Assembly (NCBI RefSeq): GCF_001684975.1
Contig: NZ_MAYH01000012.1
Span: 682,001-746,000 of the forward strand
Length of the DNA: 64,000 nt
Direction: 5' to 3'
Source: Chryseobacterium artocarpi
Lineage (GTDB): Bacteria; Bacteroidota; Bacteroidia; Flavobacteriales; Weeksellaceae
This document shows positions 27,599 through 36,902 of this stretch, piece after piece (position 1 is the first letter of the stretch; each line of letters begins with the position of its first letter). The translations under genes were made by a program, and so were the position numbers. The notes beneath the pieces are model-generated. The model searched no databases. It saw only the letters and a list, made by a program, of their open reading frames with translations, and was not told the origin of the DNA.

Positions 27599-29929
27599 TT
27601 AAAATTTGAAATTATAAGTGATGTTTGGCACCCAGCGGAATAATGAAGTCTGCATGGTACGAGTAGTTCCCGGATTATCTGGGTTGTCTTCAAACATAAT
27701 GGTATATGCATTTTGACGTCCATAGATATTATAAATACCGAAAGTCCATGAACCACGGAAACGTTTATTAGATTCCGGTTCGTAGGTTGCACTGAAGTCC
27801 ATTCTATGGTAAGCTGGCATTCTGTCTGCATTTCTGTTGCTGTATTGGAAAACAGTTTGTCCGTTCAGCTCATACTTTCCGGTAGGGAATGTTACTGCAT
27901 TTCCGGTGCTGTAAACAAATAATCCTGAGAAAGACCATTTAGGATTCAGCTGATAAGTTGCTACTACAGAAAGATCATGGGTTTTATCCATTCTGGCATT
28001 ATACCATTCATTATTGTTAATTCCATCGATTTTTCGCTCAGTTTTAGATAGCGTATAAGAAATCCATCCTGTAAGTTTTCCGCTTTTCTTTTTAGCAATA
28101 AGTTCAAGCCCGTAAGCCCTTCCTTTCCCGAATAAAAGCTCACTTTCTACATCAGCAGCAGTATCAAAAGTAATCTGAGCTCCGTTTTTAAAATCAATCT
28201 GATTCTGCATAGACTTATAATAGATCTCAGCATTCAATTCATAATTATTGTTATTGAAATTTCTGCTGTATCCTAAACTGATCTGATCTGCTATCTCCGG
28301 TTTTACCGTATAGCTGCTTCCTATCCATTGATCTGTAGGATTACCACTGTTGGAATTGCTTAAAAGATGCAGATTTTGTGTATTTCGGGAATAAGCTCCT
28401 TTCACACTGCTTACTTCATTGATACGGTAATTTGCTGAAACTCTCGGCTCAATATTCACATATGTTTTCCCAAACTTTCCTTTCTCAAGAAACTGGCTGT
28501 CGGTAAGAACTCCGTTTTCATAAGTATTAAACGTATCTCCACCTAAAACGCTGAACATCGAAAGTCTTGCTCCGTAATTAATGGTAAGAGCTTCCGTTGC
28601 TTTAAAATCATCGTTAATATACAATGCATTTTCCCATGATTTTCTCGGGTTTCTTGGGTAGCTGCTTACACTTGTCCCGGAAGCACTGCTTGGAGTAATC
28701 GTATGATAAATAGACTGAAGTCCAAAACGAACAGAATGTTTATTTCCGGCAAACCACGTAAAATCCTGCTTAAGATTCCAGTCCTGGATCTTAGAATTTA
28801 GCCCAAAAGTATTATCATTGCTTCTCAGACTGATTTTGTAATCATAATTACTGTAGATAAATGACGTATTTGAAAACAATTTGCTGTTTATAATACTATT
28901 CCATCTCAATGTAGCCGTAGTATTTCCCCAATCAGTTGAAAATGTATTCCCTAATCCCAGAACATCTCTCCCAAAATATCCTGAAAGATAAAGACGGTTA
29001 TTTTCATTGATTTGATAATTTGCCTTTAGATTCAGGTCATAGAAATACAGCTTATTGTCTTTATATTCCGGTGAAGTTTTAAGAAACAGATCCGCATACG
29101 TTCTTCTCCCCGAAACAATGAAAGAAGATTTTTCCTTTTGAATAGGTCCTTCCACACTCAGCCTGCTGCTGATCAATCCGATTCCTCCGTTGATATTATA
29201 ATCCTTATTATTTCCGTCCTTCATTTTCACATCCATTACAGAAGAAAGTCTTCCTCCGTACTGTGCAGGGCTGTTTCCTTTAATAATGCTGGCATCTTTC
29301 AGAGCATCACTGTTGAAAGTACTGAAAAATCCCAATAGGTGAGAGGCATTGTACACCGGAGCTTCATCCAACAAAATAAGGTTCTGGTCTGTAGCACCTC
29401 CTCTCACACTGAATCCGCTGCTTCCTTCACCATTACTTTTGATTCCCGGCAAAAGTTGTATTGTTTTCATGACATCTTTTTCTCCAAAAAGAACCGGAAG
29501 CTTTTCTATATTTTTAATACTCAACGTTTCAGAACCCATTTGAGCTGACGTTAAATTTTTATCCTTTTTAATACCGGTAATCACAACTTCATCAATAGCT
29601 TTTGAAATCTGCTCCTGCTGACTAAGTGGAAGGTCTAGTTTTATATTTTGATTAACAGTTATTTGCTGTTCAAAATCTTTATATCCCGGATATGAAATAA
29701 TCACCTTGTAGTTTCCTTCAGGCAATGAAAGAGAATAAAACCCATATTCATTGGCGATTACATTAATGGAGGGATCCTCAGCTACTTTTACATTGACTCC
29801 GATAAGTAATTCGCCGTTCTTCTGATCTTTTACGGTACCGCTTACCTGGTATTTTTGCTGTGCCATAGCCCAACTGCTGAAGCAGAGTGCAGCCGAAGCA
29901 GCAGCAATCTTAAAAAAAGATGTTTGCAT
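27599..29929 (-). CDS. TonB-dependent outer-membrane receptor with carboxypeptidase-like N-domain
   Basis: 776 residues. Signal peptide ending SSWAMAQ; residues ~25-110 are a CarboxypepD_reg-like domain (YQVSGTVKDQKNGELLIGVN). The plug follows (IKNIEKLPVLFGEKDVMKTI, GFSVRGGATDQNLILLDEAP, GNSPAQYGGRLSSVMDVKM) and a long 22-strand-type barrel ends in FRWVPNITYNFKF with a C-terminal Phe. The paired DUF4249 lipoprotein suggests uptake of a peptide, glycan or other nutrient, not classical siderophore transport. No haem or siderophore motif stands out. Confidence 0.88.
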   Translation of the reverse strand: MQTSFFKIAAASAALCFSSWAMAQQKYQVSGTVKDQKNGELLIGVNVKVAEDPSINVIANEYGFYSLSLPEGNYKVIISYPGYKDFEQQITVNQNIKLDLPLSQQEQISKAIDEVVITGIKKDKNLTSAQMGSETLSIKNIEKLPVLFGEKDVMKTIQLLPGIKSNGEGSSGFSVRGGATDQNLILLDEAPVYNASHLLGFFSTFNSDALKDASIIKGNSPAQYGGRLSSVMDVKMKDGNNKDYNINGGIGLISSRLSVEGPIQKEKSSFIVSGRRTYADLFLKTSPEYKDNKLYFYDLNLKANYQINENNRLYLSGYFGRDVLGLGNTFSTDWGNTTATLRWNSIINSKLFSNTSFIYSNYDYKISLRSNDNTFGLNSKIQDWNLKQDFTWFAGNKHSVRFGLQSIYHTITPSSASGTSVSSYPRNPRKSWENALYINDDFKATEALTINYGARLSMFSVLGGDTFNTYENGVLTDSQFLEKGKFGKTYVNIEPRVSANYRINEVSSVKGAYSRNTQNLHLLSNSNSGNPTDQWIGSSYTVKPEIADQISLGYSRNFNNNNYELNAEIYYKSMQNQIDFKNGAQITFDTAADVESELLFGKGRAYGLELIAKKKSGKLTGWISYTLSKTERKIDGINNNEWYNARMDKTHDLSVVATYQLNPKWSFSGLFVYSTGNAVTFPTGKYELNGQTVFQYSNRNADRMPAYHRMDFSATYEPESNKRFRGSWTFGIYNIYGRQNAYTIMFEDNPDNPGTTRTMQTSLFRWVPNITYNFKF

Positions 29930-30401
29930 TAGTTTATTTTTTTAAAGTAGTAAAGCTCTTTATTATAGATTATAGTTTTGTCGGATTAGTTGAAGAGAAA
30001 GGGAATTAGTTACACGCTAAAGCTTTAATTATGAAATAAATCCATCAAAAAAAGTGTTTTTTCTCCATTTGATGAATAAATTTTAAAAGTATACAGACAA
30101 TGATAAACGTAAATTGTTGTAAGGATTACAATTTTATGCTTTAAATAGTGATTTATTTATATGATTTAAGCTATTGTTTGAATAAAATGAATTATTTCTT
30201 TTTATTTAATGAATTTTATTTCAAATTTTGGAAAAATAAACCTTTATTTATCAAAAATGGTATAGAAAAATCTGGAGATGGGAGCGTAATGAATTAGTTT
30301 TTCAGAGTTTATACGGTTTTTCATGGTTAATTTTAAATTATACTCATTACCAAAACAGCAGAATGTTTAAAATATTGTATGAGAGCAGGGAAATCTAAAT
30401 T
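29930..30401 (-). other. AT-rich intergenic region upstream of the TonB receptor
   Basis: About 470 bases of very AT-rich sequence between two minus-strand genes. No open frame of note, no clear TAnnTTTG box on the minus strand and no strong hairpin. It must contain the receptor promoter, which I could not locate. Confidence 0.4.
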
Positions 30402-31385
30402 TTATCTGTTCCCGATTTTACTTGGTAATACATTATATTTTCTTTTGAAAGCCGCAGAAAAATGTCTTGGATTTTTATAACCGATGATATCCGAAATCTC
30501 ACTGATATTCATATTGCTATCTAATAACATTTTTTTTGCATGCTCCATTTTAATATCATTCCAAAATCCGAAAACTGTAGTTCCGAAAAGCTCTTTAAAG
30601 CCTTTCTTTAAAGTAAATTCATTCGTACCAACCTGATGGGCGAGTTCAGTAAGAGAACAGTTCGCATCCAGATTATTTGCAATATAATCTCTAACCGCGT
30701 AGATCTTTTCCTCATCTTTCCTGGGTATCGAAGATTTGGAAACCGGATCGCAGAAAAGTTGTTCCAACTGTAGCAGTAATAGCTCACTTACCTTAGCTTC
30801 AAGATAGATACGCTTGAAAATTCCTTTTCGGTCACAATGCATAATATCATTAAGGATCTGATACATTTCCAGACTGATCAGATGATGTTCAGGGTTGATG
30901 AGTGAAGAGTGCTGTTTTTCAATAGCATTTCTGAAAGTTTCAAATAATCCGGATTGTTCAGGAAGGAATTTCTTGAAAAACGCAGGAGCCAGATTGATTT
31001 CCAGTATATGAAGATCAGGACCGTAAAATTCCATTTTTCCCTGCATGTGATGAGCATAAATAATATTGTGCTGATAACTGTCAAACTGTACGGTTTTATC
31101 AAAGTTTCCTGAAATGGCTCTGCTTTTACCTTTCAACGCAAAATGCATTTCCACTGTATCGAGATCACTTTCAAAATAAAGCTGAAGCTTATCTGCTAAA
31201 GAAATATTTCCGAAGCTGATATGAACATTCTCAAAACATATTTCATGATAAAATCCATCCCCATAAGGCGGAATAAGCCGCGTGACACATTCCTGAATGT
31301 CTCCGTCATTTACATAATAAGTGCTGGGATAGCTCCTCTCGATAAGTATTTGTCCGATGTTTTCATCGTATAGGCGTAGTGTCAT
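30402..31385 (-). CDS. AraC-family transcriptional regulator (PchR-like)
   Basis: 327 residues. A ~215-residue N-terminal ligand-sensing region (LADKLQLYFESDLDTVEMHF, then MEFYGPDLHILEINLAP) is followed by the two AraC helix-turn-helix motifs (NCSLTELAHQVGTNEFTLKKG and NISEISDIIGYKNPRHFSAAFKRKY in pieces). The N-domain type is that of PchR-like regulators of siderophore genes. It is divergent from a siderophore-interacting flavoprotein, so it probably controls iron uptake; this is inferred from context. Confidence 0.85.
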   Translation of the reverse strand: MTLRLYDENIGQILIERSYPSTYYVNDGDIQECVTRLIPPYGDGFYHEICFENVHISFGNISLADKLQLYFESDLDTVEMHFALKGKSRAISGNFDKTVQFDSYQHNIIYAHHMQGKMEFYGPDLHILEINLAPAFFKKFLPEQSGLFETFRNAIEKQHSSLINPEHHLISLEMYQILNDIMHCDRKGIFKRIYLEAKVSELLLLQLEQLFCDPVSKSSIPRKDEEKIYAVRDYIANNLDANCSLTELAHQVGTNEFTLKKGFKELFGTTVFGFWNDIKMEHAKKMLLDSNMNISEISDIIGYKNPRHFSAAFKRKYNVLPSKIGNR

Positions 31386-31464
31386 TTTCTTTCTTTTAGT
31401 TAGAATTTCCTTTTTGCGGACTTTTTATTCCGTTTTGCAGACCCAAACTGTCAATTGTACACTC

Positions 31465-31472
31465 TACTTTTG
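31465..31472 (+). promoter_or_regulatory. -7 box of the siderophore-interacting protein gene
   Basis: TACTTTTG matches TAnnTTTG; the start would fall near 31479, just upstream of the palindrome at 31488-31507. No TTG at the usual spacing was found. Confidence 0.4.
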
Positions 31473-31487
31473 CACAAAGGTAATGAT

Positions 31488-31507
31488 TATTTAGAATCAT
31501 TCTTAAT
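31488..31507 (+). promoter_or_regulatory. Fur-box-like palindrome
   Basis: TTTAGAATCATTCTTAA is a near-perfect inverted repeat around a central base and resembles iron-responsive Fur boxes of flavobacteria. Lying just after the predicted start of transcription, a bound repressor would block the polymerase when iron is plentiful. Assigned by pattern only. Confidence 0.45.
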
Positions 31508-31597
31508 AATAAAATTTGTTTTTATGAATAAATAACTGAAAAGGAAATGTATGATCGAGAAATATGATAGAAAAATAAACCCTTGTAAAACAATGTT

Positions 31598-32416
31598 ATG
31601 AGAAATTTTAAAGCTATAGAAACGGAGCTTACAGTAAGCAGAAAAGAATATATTACGCCACATTATATCAGAGTTTTTCTGACAGGAAATGATGTTTCTT
31701 TAATTGCTAATACAACAGTAGGAGTGAATAACAAGATACTTATTCCGCCTAAAGGAGTAAACAAAATTCATTTTCCAGAGTTTGATTATGATAAAATGTT
31801 GTGGAAACCACAGCCTGAAGAAGTTCGTCCAAGTATAAGAACATATACCCACCGTGGAATTGATCTAGAAAATAATGAAATCTGGATTGATTTTGTAGCT
31901 CACGGAGATGAAGGACCGGCTTCTGCATGGGCATTGGAAGCTAAGAAGGGTGATCTGCTGGGCGTACTTATGAAAGACGGTAAAACAGAACTTTATGGTA
32001 AAGCTGAAAACTATCTTTTAGTAGCAGATGCCACAGGAATTCCCGTATTGGCAGCTATTCTGGAAGATCTTCCGGAAAATGCTAAAGGAACCTGCATTAT
32101 TGAAGTACATGGTGAAGAAGATCAGCAGGATTTACAGACGCTTGCCACTATTGATTTCATATGGTTATATAATGAACACCCACAACTAGGAAGCAGACTT
32201 GCTGAAGTTGTAAAACAGCAGCTATTACCAGAGGTATCCAGATCAGGATATGTTGCGGCAGAGTTTTCATCAGTAAAAGAAATCCGAAACTATCTCAGAA
32301 AAGAAAAACAGTGGAAACAGGAAGAGCTGTATGCCTACTCTTATTGGAAATCAGGAGTCGCAGAAGATAAATCTGCAATGGAAAGACATAAAGAAAAAGC
32401 AGAAAGCGAATCATAA
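31598..32416 (+). CDS. Siderophore-interacting protein (FAD-binding ferric-siderophore reductase)
   Basis: 272 residues, cytosolic. The flavin-binding motif RPSIRTYTHRGID, then FVAHGDEGPASAWALEAKKG, and the NAD(P)H-side block YLLVADATGIPVLAAILEDL, plus the C-terminal YAYSYWKSGVAED, are the SIP/ViuB signatures. These enzymes reduce Fe(III)-siderophores and release Fe(II) in the cytosol. The upstream Fur-like palindrome and the divergent AraC regulator fit iron control. The next gene, 39 bases on, may be cotranscribed. Confidence 0.9.
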   Translation: MRNFKAIETELTVSRKEYITPHYIRVFLTGNDVSLIANTTVGVNNKILIPPKGVNKIHFPEFDYDKMLWKPQPEEVRPSIRTYTHRGIDLENNEIWIDFVAHGDEGPASAWALEAKKGDLLGVLMKDGKTELYGKAENYLLVADATGIPVLAAILEDLPENAKGTCIIEVHGEEDQQDLQTLATIDFIWLYNEHPQLGSRLAEVVKQQLLPEVSRSGYVAAEFSSVKEIRNYLRKEKQWKQEELYAYSYWKSGVAEDKSAMERHKEKAESES

Positions 32417-32455
32417 TTCAAAACCTATTAAAAATTAAATATTTACAAAAAATAG

Positions 32456-33169
32456 ATGAAATATTCAAGTAAAATCAACTGGTCCTTTGTAGCGGCAATT
32501 GTGGTATCGGTTTGTTGGATCATCGGAGATATCTTTGTGGCTGGATTTGATCCGAATCCGGATGATTATCCGTTGTTCTCAAAAACGTATGCAGATCAGG
32601 TAAATGTTGAGTTCGCTACTTTGATGTTGGAAGGCTCTACTCCTGGATTGATGTTCGGTGCTTTGATTGGTGCACTCACAGGTCCATTGTTACTTCCAGC
32701 AAGTTGGTTGGTATACCAGTTTTTTAAAAATACCAAGACATGGTATGCTGTTTCTGTGTATTGGATACTATTAGCCGGAGCTGTTTTATCTCCATTAGGG
32801 CATGCCGGATTCTTTTATGTCGGAGAGATTTATAAAGCGATTTACCATACAGATCCATCAGCTCATCCTTATCTTTTGGAGACAGGAAGAAGCTTTATGA
32901 AAATGTTGAATATTGCATGGGGAGCAGCTATTGGAGTTCTGGCAATAGGGTGGGTTTCATTCGCGGTGTGTATCCTTTTAAATAAAACGTTGCTTCCACG
33001 ATGGATGGCTTTGTTGACGCCATTTGTTTTAACAATGTTTATCATCCCGATAAAAAATATTCTGCCGCCTCCTTATTCGGGGTGGGTTGGAGGAGCGATA
33101 TTCAATCTGGCTTATCTGATATTTTTCAGCTCCTTGCTGTTCATGTTCAGGAAAAGACTGGTGAGGTAA
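32456..33169 (+). CDS. DUF6796-like integral membrane protein
   Basis: 237 residues with about six hydrophobic helices (WSFVAAIVVSVCWIIGDIFV, GLMFGALIGALTGPLLLPAS, WILLAGAVLSPLGHAGFFYV, AWGAAIGVLAIGWVSFAVCIL, and two more). It resembles the DUF6796 group of uncharacterised membrane proteins. It follows the siderophore-reductase gene by 39 bases in the same direction; a role in metal handling is possible but unsupported. Confidence 0.7.
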   Translation: MKYSSKINWSFVAAIVVSVCWIIGDIFVAGFDPNPDDYPLFSKTYADQVNVEFATLMLEGSTPGLMFGALIGALTGPLLLPASWLVYQFFKNTKTWYAVSVYWILLAGAVLSPLGHAGFFYVGEIYKAIYHTDPSAHPYLLETGRSFMKMLNIAWGAAIGVLAIGWVSFAVCILLNKTLLPRWMALLTPFVLTMFIIPIKNILPPPYSGWVGGAIFNLAYLIFFSSLLFMFRKRLVR

Positions 33170-33354
33170 TGATGCTTAAAATTGCCATTGATGTACGGAT
33201 TTTTTTTAACACATAGATGTATAGAATCACAATGTGTTTGCGGTAAGATTGATATTATCAATATTTTACGAGTTGTTTTTTAGCTGTATAGCCTATGTTA
33301 CTATGTATTTTTAAATAAACTATAAACCCATTAAAATTATTTTATTAGCCTCGG

Positions 33355-33429
33355 ATGCACGAATTTTTTTATTAATTATAGGATGCATATGTTTTAAATA
33401 TAAACTACTTATTCGTGCATTCGTGGCAA
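33355..33429. repeat. Inverted-repeat element with ATTCGTGGCAA motif
   Basis: ATGCACGAAT (33355-33364) and ATTCGTGCAT (33411-33420) are a perfect 10-bp inverted pair 46 bases apart, followed directly by TCGTGGCAA. The same ATTCGTGGCAA motif recurs in at least five other intergenic sites in the window, so this looks like one member of a dispersed family. Confidence 0.6.
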
Positions 33430-33568
33430 TATAAGTATCCATAAAGCTTGTGTTTTGACTTAACTAATAACCATGATATTTCATTGTAAACATGAGCTTT
33501 TATTGAACATCATCACCTTAAAATATATGAAAACTGAAAGGTAGAAACACAGAGAAGACTATTGATGT

Positions 33569-33640
33569 ATGCTAAAGATGAGTGACGGTTTTCCTTTCAA
33601 TAAGGAAGACCCAATGCAGAGGGAAGCCTTTAAATCCTAG
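33569..33640 (+). other. Possible very short reading frame ending inside a terminator
   Basis: ATG at 33569 gives 23 codons (or 20 from the ATG at 33578, MSDGFPFNKEDPMQREAFKS) to a TAG in the terminator loop. No ribosome site is expected to be visible in this phylum. It may be coincidence or a small peptide or RNA. Confidence 0.2.
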
Positions 33641-33658
33641 GATTTAAAGGCTTTTTTT
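33624..33658 (+). terminator. Strong intrinsic terminator
   Basis: AAGCCTTTAAATC and GATTTAAAGGCTT form a 13-bp stem around CTAG with a run of seven T after it. It stands ~450 bases after the last gene, so it probably ends a separate small transcript. Confidence 0.85.
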
Positions 33659-33731
33659 GTGAAGAAGTATTTCATTTAAGGTATTGATTCAAATAATTAG
33701 CCTTATATTGCTGTTAAGAATTATCAGAAAT

Positions 33732-34313
33732 ATGGAACAGTTAAAAAAATGGTTCAGAAATAATTGGTCTACGGCAATTTTAGCTATTCTCTTCATCATA
33801 TTACTTGTAAATCCGGATGCTAAAGCTTGGCTGATGAGACAGGTTGCTTCTACAGGATTACTTAACTCAAGTATATCAGAGCCTAAAGCGCAGGAAACTA
33901 TTACCTATAATAATTTTACTTTAAAAGACGAGTCAGGAAAATTCATTAATGTCTCAGATTTAAAAGGGAAAGTAGTATTCATCAATTTTTGGGCATCATG
34001 GTGTCCTCCGTGCCGCGCAGAATTTCCTTCCGTTCAGAAGTTCTATGAAAAATACAAATCTAATTCTAATATTGTTTTTCTGACTGTAAATCTCGATGAT
34101 GATTCTGCAACAGGAATAGCATATTTGAAACAAAAAGGTTTTACAGTTCCGTTTATAACTTCTGCAGGCAATATTCCGAAGGAAATCTATGATGGTTCAT
34201 TGCCAACCACAGTTGTACTGGATAAAAAAGGAACAATCCGCCTTCGACATACAGGAGTAGCAGACTACAGTAAAGATTCTTTCTATGCTGATATTGATGC
34301 ATTATTGAAATAA
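33732..34313 (+). CDS. TlpA-like membrane-anchored thioredoxin
   Basis: 193 residues from the ATG at 33732 (an in-frame TTG at 33684 is a poorer start). A single N-terminal helix (WSTAILAILFIILLVNPD) anchors a periplasmic thioredoxin fold with WASWCPPC (Cys91/Cys94), PTTVVLDKKGTI with the cis-proline, and KLKQKGF-type core. The family reduces periplasmic disulfides, often for cytochrome c maturation or secreted proteins; the client here is unknown. Confidence 0.9.
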   Translation: MEQLKKWFRNNWSTAILAILFIILLVNPDAKAWLMRQVASTGLLNSSISEPKAQETITYNNFTLKDESGKFINVSDLKGKVVFINFWASWCPPCRAEFPSVQKFYEKYKSNSNIVFLTVNLDDDSATGIAYLKQKGFTVPFITSAGNIPKEIYDGSLPTTVVLDKKGTIRLRHTGVADYSKDSFYADIDALLK

Positions 34314-34360
34314 AATATAAATGCAATCCAGGAACAATTAGACGAATAAAGAATAGCATA

Positions 34361-34894
34361 ATGAATTTATATACTTTGCTTGCTTTTCATAAACGAGAAG
34401 ATTATTATTTCTCTGTGATCGACAGGAAAGGAGAAATTTTTGATAAATTTAAACTGCCTGAATGCAGAAACTTTCCACTGAGGAACAATAATATTCCACT
34501 TAAAGAAGAATTTACAGAAAAGTATCAGCTGAATCTGGAAACTTTTTTAAAAGATTATGATCTATATACCTGCTATACAGGTGGAGTGGGAGAACTTTTT
34601 TCCCAACAAGCCGTATCAGCCCTGAAAGAAGAACTTAGGAATGAAATAGAGTTTATACCCTGTATATTGAAAGGGCAGCCTATCCCTGTATATGCTGCAT
34701 TGTTTCTAAAGACAGCAACTATTGTAAAGGATTTTGACGGAATGAACTTTACATTTGAAAACGAAGTATCTTTCAGTGCAAAATATGCTGTTCAGGATGA
34801 AAATAAAGGCATTAATTTCGTTACTCAGGCGTTTGTAGAGCTGGTAGAAAAAAATAATCTTACTATAGGATGTAAATTACAGTTCAATGGATAG
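34361..34894 (+). CDS. Hypothetical soluble protein, first of an immunity-like group
   Basis: 177 residues, cytosolic, without recognised domain (MNLYTLLAFHKREDYYFSVI, LYTCYTGGVGELFSQQAV, FVELVEKNNLTIGCKLQF). It begins 47 bases after the thioredoxin and is followed by three acidic proteins of SUKH or unknown type in the same direction. Its placement suggests an immunity-type role, unproven. Confidence 0.6.
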   Translation: MNLYTLLAFHKREDYYFSVIDRKGEIFDKFKLPECRNFPLRNNNIPLKEEFTEKYQLNLETFLKDYDLYTCYTGGVGELFSQQAVSALKEELRNEIEFIPCILKGQPIPVYAALFLKTATIVKDFDGMNFTFENEVSFSAKYAVQDENKGINFVTQAFVELVEKNNLTIGCKLQFNG

Positions 34895-34957
34895 ATTGAA
34901 ATATATAGAATTGAAGATGATATCAAATGTTAATAGAAAAAACAGAACTTTAGTGAG

Positions 34958-35446
34958 ATGATTTCGTTTAAAATAGTATCCATTGAAGCTATAGAAGCAG
35001 AGATATTAAAGGAAAAAAAGAACGTGCAAAACTTTCCCAAAACTGTCAGTTTTCCTTTTTCGGAACAATATAAAATACTGATTACCTCCATAAAAACCAT
35101 TGAAATTTCTTCGGAAAACATTTTGTACAATTCTGTAGAAGCTGTCAATGAAAATAAAGAATTTAAAACACCAGATTATTGGTGTTTTGCTGGAAATGGG
35201 CAAGGTGACCGATGGTTTTTAGACACAAATGGAAATGTTCTGTTCTACGATCATGACTATGATGAAAAGCTGCAGCCGATGCATATCAATTTTGAACAAT
35301 GGCTGCAAATGGCATTTCTCATTCGACAATTAGATGAGTATTGTGATGAACATGATACGATTACAGACTCCGTAAAGCAAACTTTTTGTGATACCTTAAA
35401 TCTTATAGAACCTACATTGAGTCAAAATTATCCTTTTACAATTTGA
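34958..35446 (+). CDS. SMI1/KNR4 (SUKH)-like protein
   Basis: 162 residues, acidic. The central block (PDYWCFAGNGQGDRWFLDTN, then NVLFYDHDYDEKLQPM and INFEQWLQMAFLI) follows the second half of the SUKH fold with its aromatic/Gly-Asp turn and terminal helix. SUKH proteins are common immunity proteins against nuclease toxins. No toxin is adjacent. Confidence 0.7.
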   Translation: MISFKIVSIEAIEAEILKEKKNVQNFPKTVSFPFSEQYKILITSIKTIEISSENILYNSVEAVNENKEFKTPDYWCFAGNGQGDRWFLDTNGNVLFYDHDYDEKLQPMHINFEQWLQMAFLIRQLDEYCDEHDTITDSVKQTFCDTLNLIEPTLSQNYPFTI

Positions 35447-35552
35447 ATATAAAATGGTTGTTCAGACTTCTACTTTCATCTTATAAATCCATTGTAGACC
35501 CGATAAAATAGACTATTTTTGAGTTTGAAGAATTAAATAATTACACCCTTTC

Positions 35553-36143
35553 ATGAATTTAAGCCAATTGAAAGAAAAGGCACAGCCAATGATACGAAAG
35601 GTATCACTGTTTGTTTCTGCTGTTGACTCCAATATTATAACAGCATATGCCAACGAAGATGAGCCAGTTCGCTTTTTAGTAAGATACTCAGACCAATGGA
35701 TGGGACTTACAGAAGAAGATGATGAGTTCAGGTTTCAGCCAGTCAATATAGAATCCATAGATTTAAACGCTTACATTCCTTTAACGGAAAAAATGACAGA
35801 AGTCTATCCGCCATTTGAAACACTGATGCATTACGGAGATGAGGAAACTCAATCCTGGATCATTGAAAATGACGGTGATAAAGATGATTTGTCAAGTTTA
35901 GCGGCATTTGTCCCGGATGAATATACCGATCTTTGGATGGATTCACATCCTATTTATAACAATGATGGCGTTTTTGCTTACAAGGGAGGCTGGGCAATGA
36001 TCTGGCCAGAAGATGATGTCCCTATGGAATGGAATGAAGATCTTGAATTTCTGTTTCAGATCGGATTACAGGATGAGCCATTTGTAGAAGTATTTTATAA
36101 TAAAAAAGAAAATACTTACCTCTGTATGGAGCGTAATACATAA
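35553..36143 (+). CDS. Acidic hypothetical protein in immunity-like group
   Basis: 196 residues, strongly acidic (YSDQWMGLTEEDDEFRF, IENDGDKDDLSSLAAF, IWPEDDVPMEWNEDLEF). No domain recognised; the length, acidity and tryptophan content resemble immunity proteins. It lies between two SUKH-type genes in the same direction. Confidence 0.6.
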   Translation: MNLSQLKEKAQPMIRKVSLFVSAVDSNIITAYANEDEPVRFLVRYSDQWMGLTEEDDEFRFQPVNIESIDLNAYIPLTEKMTEVYPPFETLMHYGDEETQSWIIENDGDKDDLSSLAAFVPDEYTDLWMDSHPIYNNDGVFAYKGGWAMIWPEDDVPMEWNEDLEFLFQIGLQDEPFVEVFYNKKENTYLCMERNT

Positions 36144-36175
36144 ACCAAAGTAATATCAAATAAACCAATTTACAA

Positions 36176-36889
36176 ATGAACATATCAGAACTAGAAAAGA
36201 AATACAATTTTCAGTATCCGGAAATTTACAAGCAGTTAAATGATAACAATATGCTGGATTGGGGCGAATCTGGAAGTGATTGGTATTCTACAACCTTTCC
36301 ACAGTTAAAAGAAAAACCACCATTGCTTCTGTTTGGATACGATATTGAAATCTGGAATGATGAAGAACTTGTGGATACTTCCATTGAAGAAATGTCAGAT
36401 GAGGAAGACTACAGAAATATTCATTCAAAGTATAAATTTGTCCCGTTTGCGGCTAATGGAGCAGGGGATTTATACGCATTTCAATTTGATCTGGAAAAAG
36501 ATGGTGAAGTTCCTGTTACATTGATTCTCCATGATGAGGAGGAAGCTGAAGTACTTGCAGGGAATCTTCAGGATTTTATATTCCGTCAGCTATTGGAGGC
36601 AGTGACTGAAGTAGATGAAGACTCCATGTTCTTTGAAGAAGATGAAGAAGACATGAAAGAAAATCTTCTCAATCAATTGAAAACACACGAACCTTATCTA
36701 ACCCCAAAACAGGTGGAAATTCTGAAGAATATCTATCAGCGTGATATTTTTGAATATACCTATGAAGTATCTGCAGGAAATTCCTTTGAAACTGAAGGTC
36801 TGATAACATTTGATGAGGTAAAAGAAATTCTCAGCAAAGAAATAGCTTTTGATCATCTTGATACAACATTTAATTATACAGAATATTAA
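36176..36889 (+). CDS. SMI1/KNR4 (SUKH-1)-family protein with long acidic tail
   Basis: 237 residues. The first ~150 match SUKH-1 (ELEKKYNFQYPEIYKQLNDN, FVPFAANGAGDLYAFQFDLE, VTLILHDEEEAEVLAGN, FIFRQLLEA), and the rest is a separate acidic helical extension (EVDEDSMFFEEDEEDMKENL, FDEVKEILSKEI). It follows the previous gene by 32 bases and ends the group before a terminator. Cytosolic immunity function is the family norm. Confidence 0.8.
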   Translation: MNISELEKKYNFQYPEIYKQLNDNNMLDWGESGSDWYSTTFPQLKEKPPLLLFGYDIEIWNDEELVDTSIEEMSDEEDYRNIHSKYKFVPFAANGAGDLYAFQFDLEKDGEVPVTLILHDEEEAEVLAGNLQDFIFRQLLEAVTEVDEDSMFFEEDEEDMKENLLNQLKTHEPYLTPKQVEILKNIYQRDIFEYTYEVSAGNSFETEGLITFDEVKEILSKEIAFDHLDTTFNYTEY

Positions 36890-36902
36890 TTCTATAAATT
36901 AG

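Larger units (their letters stand above)
33170..33731 (+). other. Intergenic region with inverted repeat and a terminated short transcript
   Basis: About 560 bases without a firm gene. It holds an inverted-repeat element (33355-33429), a 23-codon reading frame (33569-33640) and a strong terminator, each listed separately. Confidence 0.5.
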
